Positions 1 to 8,019 of a DNA stretch of 64,000 bases are shown here, piece by piece. The notes below the pieces were generated by a model that was given only the letters and a program-made list of their open reading frames with translations, had not been told where the DNA came from and ran no database searches. The stretch is from NCBI RefSeq assembly GCF_009862785.1, contig NZ_WWHU01000001.1, forward strand, positions 4,340,001 to 4,404,000, read 5' to 3'. A program made the position numbers and the translations under genes. Positions within the stretch are counted from its first letter, which is position 1, and each line of letters begins with the position of its first letter. The DNA comes from Gordonia sp. SID5947. Its GTDB lineage: Bacteria > Actinomycetota > Actinomycetes > Mycobacteriales > Mycobacteriaceae.

Positions 1-807
1 GGGTCTCACCTGGGCGGAGATGCCGCTCATACTTCGTCATCCCGTCGAACTCGGCGGCAAGCTTGCCGACCCAGTCGTAGTCGGTGCGCGCGATGAAGTC
101 GCCATTCGAGTCGAAGAACTCATGTTGGAGGCGCGGAACCGGCAGACCGGCCTCGATGATCTGGGCACGGCCCCACGATTCACCCGCGTTCTCCGCGCCC
201 GCGTCGGCGAGGCCGAGTGCCCGGCGGGCCTGTGCAACACCGCGCCTGCGGTCCTCGAGAAGCGTGGCCAGCGCGTCTCGGTCGGCGCCATGTCGCAAGG
301 CCGAGTCGATGACCGCGAGCGCCTGCGCGAATCCTCCGCTGCAGGCGACATCGATCGCCGTCCGTTCCATCGTGGTCACGGCGAGACCGTCGATCATGGT
401 CACATCGGTCGGATCGAGCAGACCGGCATGGAGATGGCGTTGCTTCTCGACCCGCCCCCGGCCCGGAGGCCCGTGACGAAATGGACGCGGTCCAGTCGCG
501 GGTTCAGAAGTGACAGGTCGTGCTGCAGGGCCGCCGATTCGTGGCTCAGTGCAAACCCGCGGCCGCTGAGCTCGAAGGCGGCGGACGAGCGCAGGCGATG
601 TCGTTGCTCAGGTTTCGACGGCAGTTCGGCCGTCGGGACGAATGCGCCCGGCCATATCCGCGTGAGTTGCTCGTCGCTCACCGCGCGAGCGAGCTGGTTG
701 TCGGTGAAGCCTTGGGCCAGCGCGTCACGACGGAAGGTGATCCGGTCACGGCCGGCGGGGAAATCGTTCATGAAGGTTGGACGCATGAACCGCCTGATCG
801 GGTCCAT
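1..807 (-). CDS. AbiEi-like type IV antitoxin / DUF559-type protein, partial and frameshifted
   Basis: The N-terminal part (from about 807 down to 470) reads as a winged-helix AbiEi-type antitoxin region, and the C-terminal part resembles the Vsr-like DUF559 fold. The tail carries a D-x(n)-E-x-D-x3-K pattern (ARTDYDW then AAEFDGMTKY), a PD-(D/E)XK signature. The two halves lie in different frames. The C5 run at 455-459 is one base short, and restoring one base joins them into one protein that runs off the left edge. ATG 807 is the chosen start; 786 and 771 are in-frame alternatives. Such solitary genes are common in mycolate actinobacteria, usually with no AbiEii toxin beside them, and none is visible here. 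Whether it acts as an antitoxin or as a nuclease-like regulator cannot be told. Confidence 0.6.
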
Positions 808-828
808 GCCGAATCGGGTGCTGCCAAA

Positions 829-868
829 ACTCCCACAAACACGGTATGTATTGCGTGTTTGTGGGAGT
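829..868. promoter_or_regulatory. Perfect 15-bp inverted repeat, operator or terminator
   Basis: Arms actcccacaaacacg (829-843) and cgtgtttgtgggagt (854-868) are perfect reverse complements around a 10-nt spacer. The repeat lies between the fadD17 stop (885) and the AbiEi-like start (807), both read leftward. It could terminate fadD17 transcription, or be the operator of the AbiEi-like gene, since AbiEi antitoxins are known to bind inverted repeats in their own promoter. No T-run follows on the minus strand, which slightly favours the operator reading. Confidence 0.6.
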
Positions 869-884
869 CCTGCGTGCTCTTTGG

Positions 885-2525
885 TCAGCCGGGTGTGGCC
901 GCCGGGTGCCGGTAGCGATGGCCGTCGCGGACCCAGGTGGGTGGCTCCTGGGTGTCGCGCAGCGTTCGTTTCACGGTCTTGAACGTTGCCGTGTCGGGCA
1001 GGGCGTCGGTCACCCGGACCCGGTGCGGCCACTGCTTGGGCCCGAGATCGGATTGTGCGCGGAGGAAGTCGGTGAACGACTCCGCGTCCATCTCGCCGTC
1101 GCACACGAGCACCGCCTCGATCTCGTCGCCGATCTCGACCGGCACGCCGTAGACGGCGACCTGCCGGATGTGCGGGTGGCGCAACAGAATACGTTCGATC
1201 GGTCCGGTGCCGAGGTTCTCCCCGTCCACGCGAAGCCAATCGCCGAGCCTGCCGGCGAAGTGGAGATAGCCGGCGTCATCGACCCACGCGAGGTCGCCGG
1301 TGTGGTAGACGCCGCCGCGGAGGCGTTCCGACGATGCCTCGGGGTCGTTGTAGTAGCCGCTGAACAGTCCGGGTCCGGACGAGTTGACGATCTCGCCGAT
1401 CTCGCCCGCGGGAACCGGATCGCCGGTCTGCGGGTCGATCAGCGCGGTCGGGGCACGCAGAGGCCCGAGCGCATCCGGCGGAGTGTCGGGAGTTCGCGTG
1501 ATGGCGACACCACCCTCGGTGGAGCCGAAACCGTCGACGACACGGCAGCCGAAACGTTCGGCGAATCGGAGCCGGTCCCGGGCAGAGGCCTCGTTGCCGT
1601 ACATGATCCGTAGCGTGTTGTCGGCATCGTCGGGACGTTCGGGTGTGGCCAGGATGTAGTTCAGCGGTTTGCCGACGTAGTTCGCGAAGGTGACCCCGTG
1701 ACGACGGACGTCGGGCAGAAAACCGCTGGCGGAGAATCGATCCCGCAAGGCGATCGATGCACCGCCGGCCAATGCGACCGACCAGCCCGCGATGACCGCG
1801 TTGGAATGGAACATCGGCATCGCCAGATACACGCAGTCGTCGGGTCCGATCTCGAATCGCTCCGCGAGCATCCGGCCGCTCTCGGCGAACTTCCGTTGCG
1901 TGCAACGGACCGCCTTCGGGTCGCCGGTGGTTCCTGAGGTGAAGATCAGCATCATCAGGTCGTCGGGCTGGGGGGAGTGGTCTCGATACGCCGCTCCTTC
2001 GTCGCGGCTACTCGACCGTCCGGTGGGTGCTGCTCCTTCGTCGCGGCTAGTCGACCGTCGGGTGGGCGCTGCTCCTTCGTCGCGGTTCTCCTGTTGATCG
2101 AGTAGCGGCGAGCGGAGCGAGTCGCGTATCGAGATCACCCAGTGGTCATCGTCGACGTCGATCACCGGAACCCCGCCCAGATCCACATCGTCGAGCAGAT
2201 GCCGTGTTCGCTTGTCGGTCAACACGAGCTGACAGTCCGAACGCGCGACGTCCGCGGCCAGTCCCGCCCCTCGTCGGGTGGTGTTCAACCCGACGAGGAC
2301 GAATGCGCCCATCGCCGCGGCGCCGAGCAGATAGCTGAACTCGGGTGAGTTCTCCATGAGCACGCCGACGTGCGGCGGACGATCCGCGGGCAGCAGACGT
2401 CGCAGGGCGGTACCCCGAGCGGCGGACGCGGCCACATGGGAGCGCCACGAGATGAACTCGTCGTCGTGGCGAAGTCCGCGGTCGTCGACCTCTGAGAGCG
2501 CGGACAGCAGCGCTGCGAGTGTCAC
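885..2525 (-). CDS. fadD17: Steroid side-chain acyl-CoA synthetase FadD17
   Basis: ATP-dependent CoA ligase of the ANL superfamily, 546 residues. The AMP-binding P-loop (IFTSGTTGDPKAV) is near residues 192-205. The DGFGSTEGG motif, the YHTGDLAWVDDAGYLHF hinge region and a C-terminal Lys (TATFKTVKRT) follow. In M. tuberculosis FadD17 activates cholesterol side-chain carboxylates for beta-oxidation. The order fadE26-fadE27-fadD17 is conserved, and GTG 2525 overlaps the fadE27 stop by 4 nt, implying coupling. The protein is about 44 residues longer than the M. tuberculosis form. The excess (about residues 131-181) is encoded by a dispersed repeat at 1979-2137 that has entered the frame just before the P-loop, giving 13-residue repeats starting RDEGAA. 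Confidence 0.88.
   Translation of the reverse strand: MTLAALLSALSEVDDRGLRHDDEFISWRSHVAASAARGTALRRLLPADRPPHVGVLMENSPEFSYLLGAAAMGAFVLVGLNTTRRGAGLAADVARSDCQLVLTDKRTRHLLDDVDLGGVPVIDVDDDHWVISIRDSLRSPLLDQQENRDEGAAPTRRSTSRDEGAAPTGRSSSRDEGAAYRDHSPQPDDLMMLIFTSGTTGDPKAVRCTQRKFAESGRMLAERFEIGPDDCVYLAMPMFHSNAVIAGWSVALAGGASIALRDRFSASGFLPDVRRHGVTFANYVGKPLNYILATPERPDDADNTLRIMYGNEASARDRLRFAERFGCRVVDGFGSTEGGVAITRTPDTPPDALGPLRAPTALIDPQTGDPVPAGEIGEIVNSSGPGLFSGYYNDPEASSERLRGGVYHTGDLAWVDDAGYLHFAGRLGDWLRVDGENLGTGPIERILLRHPHIRQVAVYGVPVEIGDEIEAVLVCDGEMDAESFTDFLRAQSDLGPKQWPHRVRVTDALPDTATFKTVKRTLRDTQEPPTWVRDGHRYRHPAATPG
1979..2137. repeat. Dispersed TIR-bounded repeat inserted in frame in fadD17
   Basis: Bounded by tctcgatacg (1981-1990) and cgtatcgaga (2125-2134), exact reverse complements. 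Inside, a 39-bp unit starting gctccttcgtcgcgg occurs about three times. The 39-bp period and the net length keep the fadD17 frame open. Related copies lie at 3701-3756, 16998-17156 and 32482-32590. It encodes no transposase, so it is a non-autonomous or REP-like sequence. Confidence 0.85.
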
Positions 2526-3670
2526 ACCGGTGTGTCGGCGAGTACGGCACCGATGGAGGCGAGCACGACCGGCGACGACCCCAGGGTGAACTCGTTCTGC
2601 TTGGCGCGCAGGAAGTACCGGTGCACCGGGTGGCTCGTGTCCAACCCGACGCCACCGTGGACGTGCACGGTGGTGTGGGCGACGCGATGGCCCGCCTCGG
2701 TCGCCCAGAACTTGGCGGTGTTGATCGCCGTCCGCAGATCTGTCTCGGTGCCGGTCGGCGCATCACCATGGAGGTTTGCGAGCATCCACGCGGCCTGGGT
2801 GGTGGTGAGGGACAGGCCCTGGGAGTCGATGTAGCCGTCGGCGAGTCGCTGCGCGACCGCCTGGAACGAGCCGATCGCACGGCCGAACTGCTCCCGTTCG
2901 CGGGCGTACTCGGCAGTGAGTTCCAGTGCCCGGGAGACGATCCCGGACTGTTCCGCGCAGATCGCCAGTGTCAGGCGATCTGCGACGTCGTGGACGGCGG
3001 TGACGCCTCCGTCGAGGATGCGCTCTGGACCGACCGTCACGTCGGTGAAGTCGATCTGGCCGGTGGGGATCTTGCCGGTCGACGCGGTGGCGGTGACCTG
3101 CACGCCCGGATCGTCGGCGGGCACGACGACGGCGACCGGGCCGTCGGGGCCGATCGCGTTGACCACCAACGTGTTCGCGGCCACGGCGTACGGGACGTTC
3201 ACCTTGGTACCGGTGAGGGTGAGGCGATCACCGGACCGCGTCACCGCGGCGGTCGGGGCCGTCACGTCGGAGCCGAGGTCCTCTTCGAACGCCACGGTGA
3301 CGATGGTGTCGCCACCCGCGCCGGGGCCGAGGAGGGCCTCGCGCAGCGTCGCGGTGCCCCTGGCCGCGACGACGGGCAGTGCGGCGCAGGCGTGGACGGT
3401 GAACGGGACGCGGGCCAGCGTCCGACCGAGCTCCTCGGCGACGAGGGCGTTCTCGATCGCCGAGAGGTCACCGCCACGTTCGCCCGCCACATCGCTCGAC
3501 AGTTCGAGGCCGAGCAGTCCGGCGGTCCCCAGCTCGCGCCAGAGCTCGGTGTCGAGCGACGCGTCGGCGGCCTCGAGGTCGGCGACCCGCTCCGGAGTGC
3601 TGATCTTGGTGGCGATGTCACGCGCGAGCCCGCGTACGTCCTCGCCGGCTTCGGGAAGTGTGAAATCCAT
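2522..3670 (-). CDS. fadE27: Acyl-CoA dehydrogenase FadE27 (ChsE5-like)
   Basis: Acyl-CoA dehydrogenase fold, 382 residues from ATG 3670 (MDFTLPEAGED). By its place between fadE26 and fadD17 it is the beta-type partner of the heterotetrameric FadE26-FadE27 (ChsE4-ChsE5) enzyme. That enzyme introduces the alpha,beta double bond into steroid side-chain CoA esters during cholesterol beta-oxidation. The N-terminal helical domain, the middle beta domain and the C-terminal AEYAREREQFGRAIGSFQAV helix region are all visible. The upstream 86-nt gap to fadE26 holds half of the dispersed repeat, and the start has only a weak Shine-Dalgarno sequence. Transcription probably comes from the KstR-controlled promoter before fadE26. 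Confidence 0.87.
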   Translation of the reverse strand: MDFTLPEAGEDVRGLARDIATKISTPERVADLEAADASLDTELWRELGTAGLLGLELSSDVAGERGGDLSAIENALVAEELGRTLARVPFTVHACAALPVVAARGTATLREALLGPGAGGDTIVTVAFEEDLGSDVTAPTAAVTRSGDRLTLTGTKVNVPYAVAANTLVVNAIGPDGPVAVVVPADDPGVQVTATASTGKIPTGQIDFTDVTVGPERILDGGVTAVHDVADRLTLAICAEQSGIVSRALELTAEYAREREQFGRAIGSFQAVAQRLADGYIDSQGLSLTTTQAAWMLANLHGDAPTGTETDLRTAINTAKFWATEAGHRVAHTTVHVHGGVGLDTSHPVHRYFLRAKQNEFTLGSSPVVLASIGAVLADTPV

Positions 3671-3700
3671 TGTTCGTGCTGCTTTCGGTGTGGGGTGGTG

Positions 3701-3756
3701 TGGTCTCGATACGCCGCTCCTTCGTCGCGGCGACTCGACCAGCGGATGGTGGGCGG
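3701..3756. repeat. Partial copy of the dispersed repeat
   Basis: Contains one end, tctcgatacg (3704-3713), then ccgctccttcgtcgcgg and cgactcgaccagcggatggt. The opposite end is missing. It fills the gap between the fadE26 stop codon and the fadE27 start. The segment gcggatggtgg also recurs in the copy at 16998-17156. Confidence 0.75.
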
Positions 3757-4974
3757 CTACCGGCGCTGGTGCGGCAATCCGAGAGCAAGCATGCCGATGA
3801 TGTCGCGCTGGACCTCGTTCGTCCCGCCACCGAAGGTGAGGATCAGCGACGACCGCTGGAACCGCTCGAGCCGGCCCTGCAGGTGCGCGCCGGTGCTGCC
3901 ACGACGCAATGTCGCGGCGGGTCCGACGATCTCCATCAGCAATCGGTACGCCTCGGTGGCGAACTCGGTGCCGTAGACCTTCGTCGCGGACGCGTCGGCG
4001 GGGCTGGGGGAGGCGCCGGATGCGGCGATCGACGCGATCTTCCAGTTGATCAACTTCAAGAACTCGACCTTGGCGTGCACCCGTGCGAGGTTGCTCTGGA
4101 CCCACGCGGTGTCGATGACGCGCTGCCCGTCACCGGTCTTGGTGTGTTGTGCCCACTCGATCGTCTCGCGCAGCGCGGTCTGGATGGGGGCAGCACTGCA
4201 CAGTGCGACGCGTTCGTGGTTGAGCTGATTGGTCACCAACGGCCAGCCGCCGCCCTCCTCGCCGACCAGCGCAGAGGTGGGCACCCGGACGTCCTGGTAG
4301 TAGGTGGCACTGGTGTCGACGCCGGCCATCGTGTGCACCGGGGTGTAGCTGAATCCCTCCGCGGTGGCGGGCACGATGATCATGGAGATGCCGGAGTGCT
4401 TCTTGAGGCCGCGCTTCTTTCCGTCCTCGGTCAGGGCGCTCGGATCGGTTCGGCAGGCGAGCCAGATGTAGTCGGCGTAGGGGACCAGGCTGGTCCACAT
4501 CTTCTGGCCGTTGATCACGTATTCGTCGCCGTCGCGGATCGCCGTGGTTCGGAGCGCGGCGAGGTCGGTACCCGCGCCCGGTTCCGAGTACCCGATGGAG
4601 AAGTGCAACTGTCCCGCCGCGATCTTGGGCAGGAAGAACGCCTTCTGCTCGTCGGTGCCGTAGTGCATGATCGTCGGCGCAACCGAGTTGATGGTCAGGA
4701 ACGGGACCGGCGCGCCAGCGATCGCGGCCTCGTCGGTGAAGATCAGCTGGTCCATCATGGATCGGTTCTGACCGCCGAACTCGGTCGGCCAGCCGAGGGC
4801 GAGCCACCCGTCGGCACCCATCTGGGCAACCACGTCGCGGTAGGCGTCGCCCTCGCCGATTTCACCTTCGCCGCCGGTCAGGGCGGCTCGGCGCTCGTCG
4901 GTCATCAGGGCCGCGAAGTAGGATCGCAACTCCCGACGAAGGTCCGTTTGTTGGTCGGTGTAGGCGATGCGCAT
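3757..4974 (-). CDS. fadE26: Acyl-CoA dehydrogenase FadE26 (ChsE4-like)
   Basis: Acyl-CoA dehydrogenase of 405 residues (M. tuberculosis FadE26 has about 400). It starts at ATG 4974 (MRIAYTDQQ), with ggag 6 nt upstream. It should be the partner of FadE27 in the alpha2beta2 ChsE4-ChsE5 enzyme, which oxidises cholestenoyl-CoA-type side chains using FAD. FAD/substrate-contact segments are visible (SIGYSEPGAGTDLAALRTTA, then INGQKMWTS), as is the C-terminal FGGGTNEVQRDIIG region. It is transcribed leftward, divergently from fdxD, and a perfect KstR operator (5064-5077) lies between the two genes. It should therefore be induced when steroid-CoA intermediates release KstR. Confidence 0.9.
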   Translation of the reverse strand: MRIAYTDQQTDLRRELRSYFAALMTDERRAALTGGEGEIGEGDAYRDVVAQMGADGWLALGWPTEFGGQNRSMMDQLIFTDEAAIAGAPVPFLTINSVAPTIMHYGTDEQKAFFLPKIAAGQLHFSIGYSEPGAGTDLAALRTTAIRDGDEYVINGQKMWTSLVPYADYIWLACRTDPSALTEDGKKRGLKKHSGISMIIVPATAEGFSYTPVHTMAGVDTSATYYQDVRVPTSALVGEEGGGWPLVTNQLNHERVALCSAAPIQTALRETIEWAQHTKTGDGQRVIDTAWVQSNLARVHAKVEFLKLINWKIASIAASGASPSPADASATKVYGTEFATEAYRLLMEIVGPAATLRRGSTGAHLQGRLERFQRSSLILTFGGGTNEVQRDIIGMLALGLPHQRR

Positions 4975-5063
4975 CGGGTCTCCGTGTCCTGGGACGAGTG
5001 GGGCGGCCCGGCGATATGTCACAGTGATCAACCGGGGGATGGTGAGTGGTACTCGCCAACTTC

Positions 5064-5077
5064 TGAAACACGTTCTA
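5064..5077. promoter_or_regulatory. KstR operator in the fadE26-fdxD divergent promoter
   Basis: TGAAACACGTTCTA matches the KstR pattern TnnAACnnGTTnnA at every fixed position. It sits 90 bp before the fadE26 start and 54 bp before the fdxD start, so one site could control both directions. KstR is the TetR-family repressor of cholesterol catabolism in mycobacteria and rhodococci. Its gene is not in this window. Confidence 0.85.
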
Positions 5078-5131
5078 ACCTGAATGACACAGCCCGTCAA
5101 CCAGACGAACCGTCTCGAAGGAGTGGCCAGG

Positions 5132-5320
5132 ATGCGAATCAAGGCAGATTTCGACCTCTGTGAGTCCAACGCCGTGTGCGTGGGCATGGCACCGGATGTA
5201 TTCGACCTCGATGATGACGACTACCTGGTGATTCTCAAGGAAGAGGTCCCGGCCGAGCGTGAGGAGGAGCTGCGGCAGGTGGTGGCGAGCTGCCCCAAGT
5301 CCGCGCTCTCCCTCGAGTGA
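5132..5320 (+). CDS. fdxD: Ferredoxin FdxD
   Basis: Small acidic ferredoxin of 62 residues. ATG 5132 (MRIKADFDLC) has an aaggag Shine-Dalgarno sequence 8 nt upstream. Cysteines fall in a C-x5-C ... CP pattern (LCESNAVC near the start, SCPKSAL near the end), as in the single-cluster, probably [3Fe-4S], ferredoxins of actinobacteria. M. tuberculosis fdxD occupies the same position between fadE26 and hsd4A. The likely role is electron delivery to a steroid-oxidising P450 or oxygenase. That is inferred from locus and KstR control; no partner can be named from sequence. Confidence 0.88.
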   Translation: MRIKADFDLCESNAVCVGMAPDVFDLDDDDYLVILKEEVPAEREEELRQVVASCPKSALSLE

Positions 5321-5371
5321 CCCGAACGACGGGAATCTGACCAAGCGGTTCCCCTCCGAGCGCGTTCGTGC

Positions 5372-5385
5372 TAGAACAGGTTCTA
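5372..5385. promoter_or_regulatory. KstR operator upstream of hsd4A
   Basis: TAGAACAGGTTCTA matches TnnAACnnGTTnnA and is almost a perfect palindrome (ctagaacaggttctag). It ends 30 nt before the GTG start of hsd4A. It gives the hsd4A-yrbE4AB-mce4 operon its own steroid-responsive promoter, separate from the one before fdxD. Confidence 0.88.
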
Positions 5386-5415
5386 GTTTGTTGCAGCCTT
5401 GAGGAGGGAACTGGC

Positions 5416-6305
5416 GTGGGTCAGTCGTTGGACGGACGTGTGGCGGTCGTTACCGGAGCCGGTGGGGGGCTCGGTCGCGCTGAGGCGATCGGGTTGGCCG
5501 GTGAGGGAGCCACGGTGATCGTGAACGACCTTGCCGCGTCGCTCGATTCGAGTGATGTCATCGATGTGATCACGACGGCCGGTGGACGTGCGGTACCGGT
5601 CGCGGGGGACATCGGTGAATCCGCGACGGCCGCCGAGATCATGCGGACCGCCACCGAGGATCTCGGTGGTCTGGACATCGTGATGAGCAACGCGGGATCA
5701 CCCGCGACAAGATGTTGTTCAACATGACCGACGACGAGTGGGACCTGGTGATCCGGGTCCACCTCCGCGGACATTTCCTGCTCAACCGCAACGCGGCGAG
5801 CCATTGGCGCAGTGCCTCGAAGTCCGCCGGGGGGCCGGTCTACGGGCGGCTGATCAACACCGCGTCGGAAGCCGGGTTGCTCGGGCCGGGGGGCCAGGCG
5901 AACTACGCCGCGGCGAAGTCCGGGATCATCGCCTTGACGGTCTCGGCATCGCGAGCGCTCGAGCGGTACGGAGTCCGCGCCAATGCGATCTGCCCCCGTG
6001 CCCGCACACCGATGACCTCGGATGTCTTCGGAGCGGCGCCCGACGACGGCGCTGATCCGCTCGCGCCCGAGCATGTGGTGAAGCTGGTGAAGTTTCTCGC
6101 GGGAAATGATGCCGAAAAAGTTACCGGACAGGTCTTCGTGGTATACGGGGCCAAAGTTATGCTGATGGCCGCTCCGACGGTGGAAGAAACCTTCACTGCA
6201 GTGGGGGCTGCATGGGAAGATGGCGACCTGGCGAAGACGCTGACCAGCTACTTTGCCGACCGTGATGCGAGCCGGACGTTCTCGGCGAGTGAATTGGTCG
6301 ACTGA
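5416..6305 (+). CDS. hsd4A: Steroid side-chain 3-hydroxyacyl-CoA / 17beta-hydroxysteroid dehydrogenase (frameshifted in this sequence)
   Basis: Classical SDR with the Rossmann motif TGAGGGLG near residue 14, an SNAG motif and the catalytic Ser with Y-x3-K (NTASEAG ... NYAAAKSG). Hsd4A of M. tuberculosis (Rv3502c) oxidises hydroxyacyl-CoA intermediates of cholesterol side-chain degradation. GTG 5416 has a strong gaggaggg 8-9 nt upstream. The frame breaks at the GGG of 5694-5696. One more G restores AGITRDKMLFNM, the expected continuation, and a protein of about 296 residues. As written, the gene would be truncated right after the NAG motif. I treat it as intact with a probable sequencing deletion. 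Confidence 0.85.
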
Positions 6306-6395
6306 CCAGAACGTGTCTTGACCACGTGATAAGTTCGCGGTGTTCGCTGGGCGAGCACAGCGTCGGGGGGATTCCCCCGGGGGTAAGGAGTGCTG

Positions 6396-7160
6396 GTGTT
6401 TGAGAAGCTCGCCACGCCTATGGCAGGTGTTGGGGACTTCGTCGCCCTGGGGGTCGAATCCGCACGGGAGCTGTTCCGCCGGCCATTTCAATGGCGTGAG
6501 ACGGTCGAACAATCGTGGGCGATCGCTCGGGTCTCGATGGTTCCCACCCTGCTCGTGGCCATCCCGTTCACCGTGTTGGTCAGCTTCACGCTGAACATCC
6601 TGCTTCGCGAGATCGGTGCACAGGATCTCTCGGGTGCCGGCGCGGCGTTGGGCACGATCACCCAGATCGGACCGATCGTGACGGTGCTGATCGTCGCGGG
6701 TGCGGGAGCCACCGCCATCTGTGCCGACCTCGGTGCGCGCACCATCCGAGAAGAGATCGACGCGATGAAGGTGCTGGGCATCAACCCGATTCACCGGCTC
6801 GTCGTCCCGCGCATCATCGCGTCCACCGGCGTTGCCATCCTGCTCAACAGCCTGGTGTGCACGATCGGCATCGGCGGCGGATTCATGTTCTCGGTGTTCC
6901 TCCAGGACGTGAACCCGGGCGCATTCATCGCCAACCTCACGTTGCTCACCGGTTTCGGCGAGCTGATGATCTCGATGGTCAAAGCGGCCCTGTTCGGGTT
7001 GTTCGCCGGGATGGTGGGCTGCTACCAGGGGCTCAACGTCAAGGGTGGCGCCAAGGGCGTCGGGGACGCCGTCAACGAGACCGTGGTGTATTCGTTCATG
7101 GCGTTGTTCGTGGTCAACGTCGTGGTGACCGCGGTCGGTCTGAAAGCGACGGCGGGCTGA
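6396..7160 (+). CDS. yrbE4A: Mce4 importer permease YrbE4A
   Basis: MlaE/YrbE-type integral membrane permease of about 254 residues, one of the two channel-forming subunits of the Mce4 steroid importer. The MlaE signature is clear: SIPFTVLVSFTLNILLRE-like first hydrophobic segment, GAGATAICADLGARTIREEI, and DAMKVLGINPI. GTG 6396 lies 5 nt after aaggag; GTG 6390 is in frame but overlaps that site. It is the first mce4 operon gene after hsd4A and is followed after 3 nt by yrbE4B. Expression is likely from the KstR-controlled promoter before hsd4A. Confidence 0.92.
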   Translation: MFEKLATPMAGVGDFVALGVESARELFRRPFQWRETVEQSWAIARVSMVPTLLVAIPFTVLVSFTLNILLREIGAQDLSGAGAALGTITQIGPIVTVLIVAGAGATAICADLGARTIREEIDAMKVLGINPIHRLVVPRIIASTGVAILLNSLVCTIGIGGGFMFSVFLQDVNPGAFIANLTLLTGFGELMISMVKAALFGLFAGMVGCYQGLNVKGGAKGVGDAVNETVVYSFMALFVVNVVVTAVGLKATAG

Positions 7161-7163
7161 CCC

Positions 7164-8014
7164 ATGGTTCTTCCGTTCACCACCAGGTTCCGCACTGCCC
7201 GAGTTGCCGCGAAGCGTGCCGGCGAAGACTGGGATCAGATCGGCGATCAGGCCCTTTTCTACTGGGACAGCGTCATCGCCATCCCGCGCGCGATCAAGCA
7301 CTACAAGAAGGAGACCCTGCGTCTCATCGCCGAGATCTCGATGGGCACCGGCGCGCTCGCCATGATCGGCGGCACCGTGGTGGTCGTCGGGTTCCTGACG
7401 CTCTTCACCGGCGGCACCATCGCCGTCCAGGGCTACAGCTCGCTCGCCAACATCGGCGTCGAGGCCCTGACCGGCTTCTTCTCGGCATTCATCAACGTGC
7501 GCATCGCGGTCCCGGTGATCGCGGGTATCGCACTCGCGGCCACGATCGGCGCGGGCGCGACGGCGCAGCTGGGCGCCATGCGTGTCAGTGAGGAGATCGA
7601 TGCCCTCGAGACGATGGCGATCTCCTCGATCCCGTATCTCGTCAGCACCCGGATCGTCGCAGGGCTGATCGCGATCATCCCGCTCTACGCGCTCGCGTCG
7701 CTCGCGTCGTTCATCGCCAGCCGGTTCGCCACGGTGTTCATCTACGGACAGTCACCGGGTGTCTACGACCACTACTTCAACACGTTCCTCATCCCGTCGG
7801 ACATCCTCTGGTCCTTCGTGCAGGCGATCTGCATGGCCGTGGCCGTGATGCTCATCCACACCTACTACGGCTACAACGCGTCGGGGGGCCGGTCGGCGTC
7901 GGCGTCGCGGTGGGGAACGCGGTTCGCGCATCGCTCGTTGTTGTGGTCGTGATCACACTCTTGACGTCGCTCGCCATCTATGGCGCCGACGGCAAGTTCA
8001 ACCTGGCGGGATAA
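7164..8014 (+). CDS. yrbE4B: Mce4 importer permease YrbE4B (frameshifted near the C-terminus)
   Basis: Second MlaE-type permease, pairing with YrbE4A. Several hydrophobic spans are visible, with the family segment RVSEEIDALETMAISSIPYL around residues 138-157. The frame breaks in the G6 run at 7883-7888, after YYGYNASGG. With one extra G the protein continues through a last membrane span to YGADGKFNLAG and stops at 8012-8014, 5 nt before mce4A, giving about 283 residues. Without it the last span is replaced by a short Arg/Ser-rich tail. The restored end matches the family and the operon spacing. Confidence 0.88.
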
Positions 8015-8019
8015 GGGAC

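Noticed and set aside
1979..2137. Tandem 39-bp units considered as a CRISPR array
   Set aside because: The units are contiguous with no unique spacers, lie within a coding frame, and have related copies elsewhere; no cas gene is present.
6306..6325. Possible extra KstR site before yrbE4A (accagaacgtgtcttg)
   Set aside because: Only one half-site fits; the GTT half at the right spacing is missing.
5421..7301. A 626-codon minus-strand open frame across hsd4A and yrbE4A
   Set aside because: Highly charged, His/Arg/Asp-rich translation without any domain, antisense to clearly conserved genes; typical of long empty frames in high-GC DNA.
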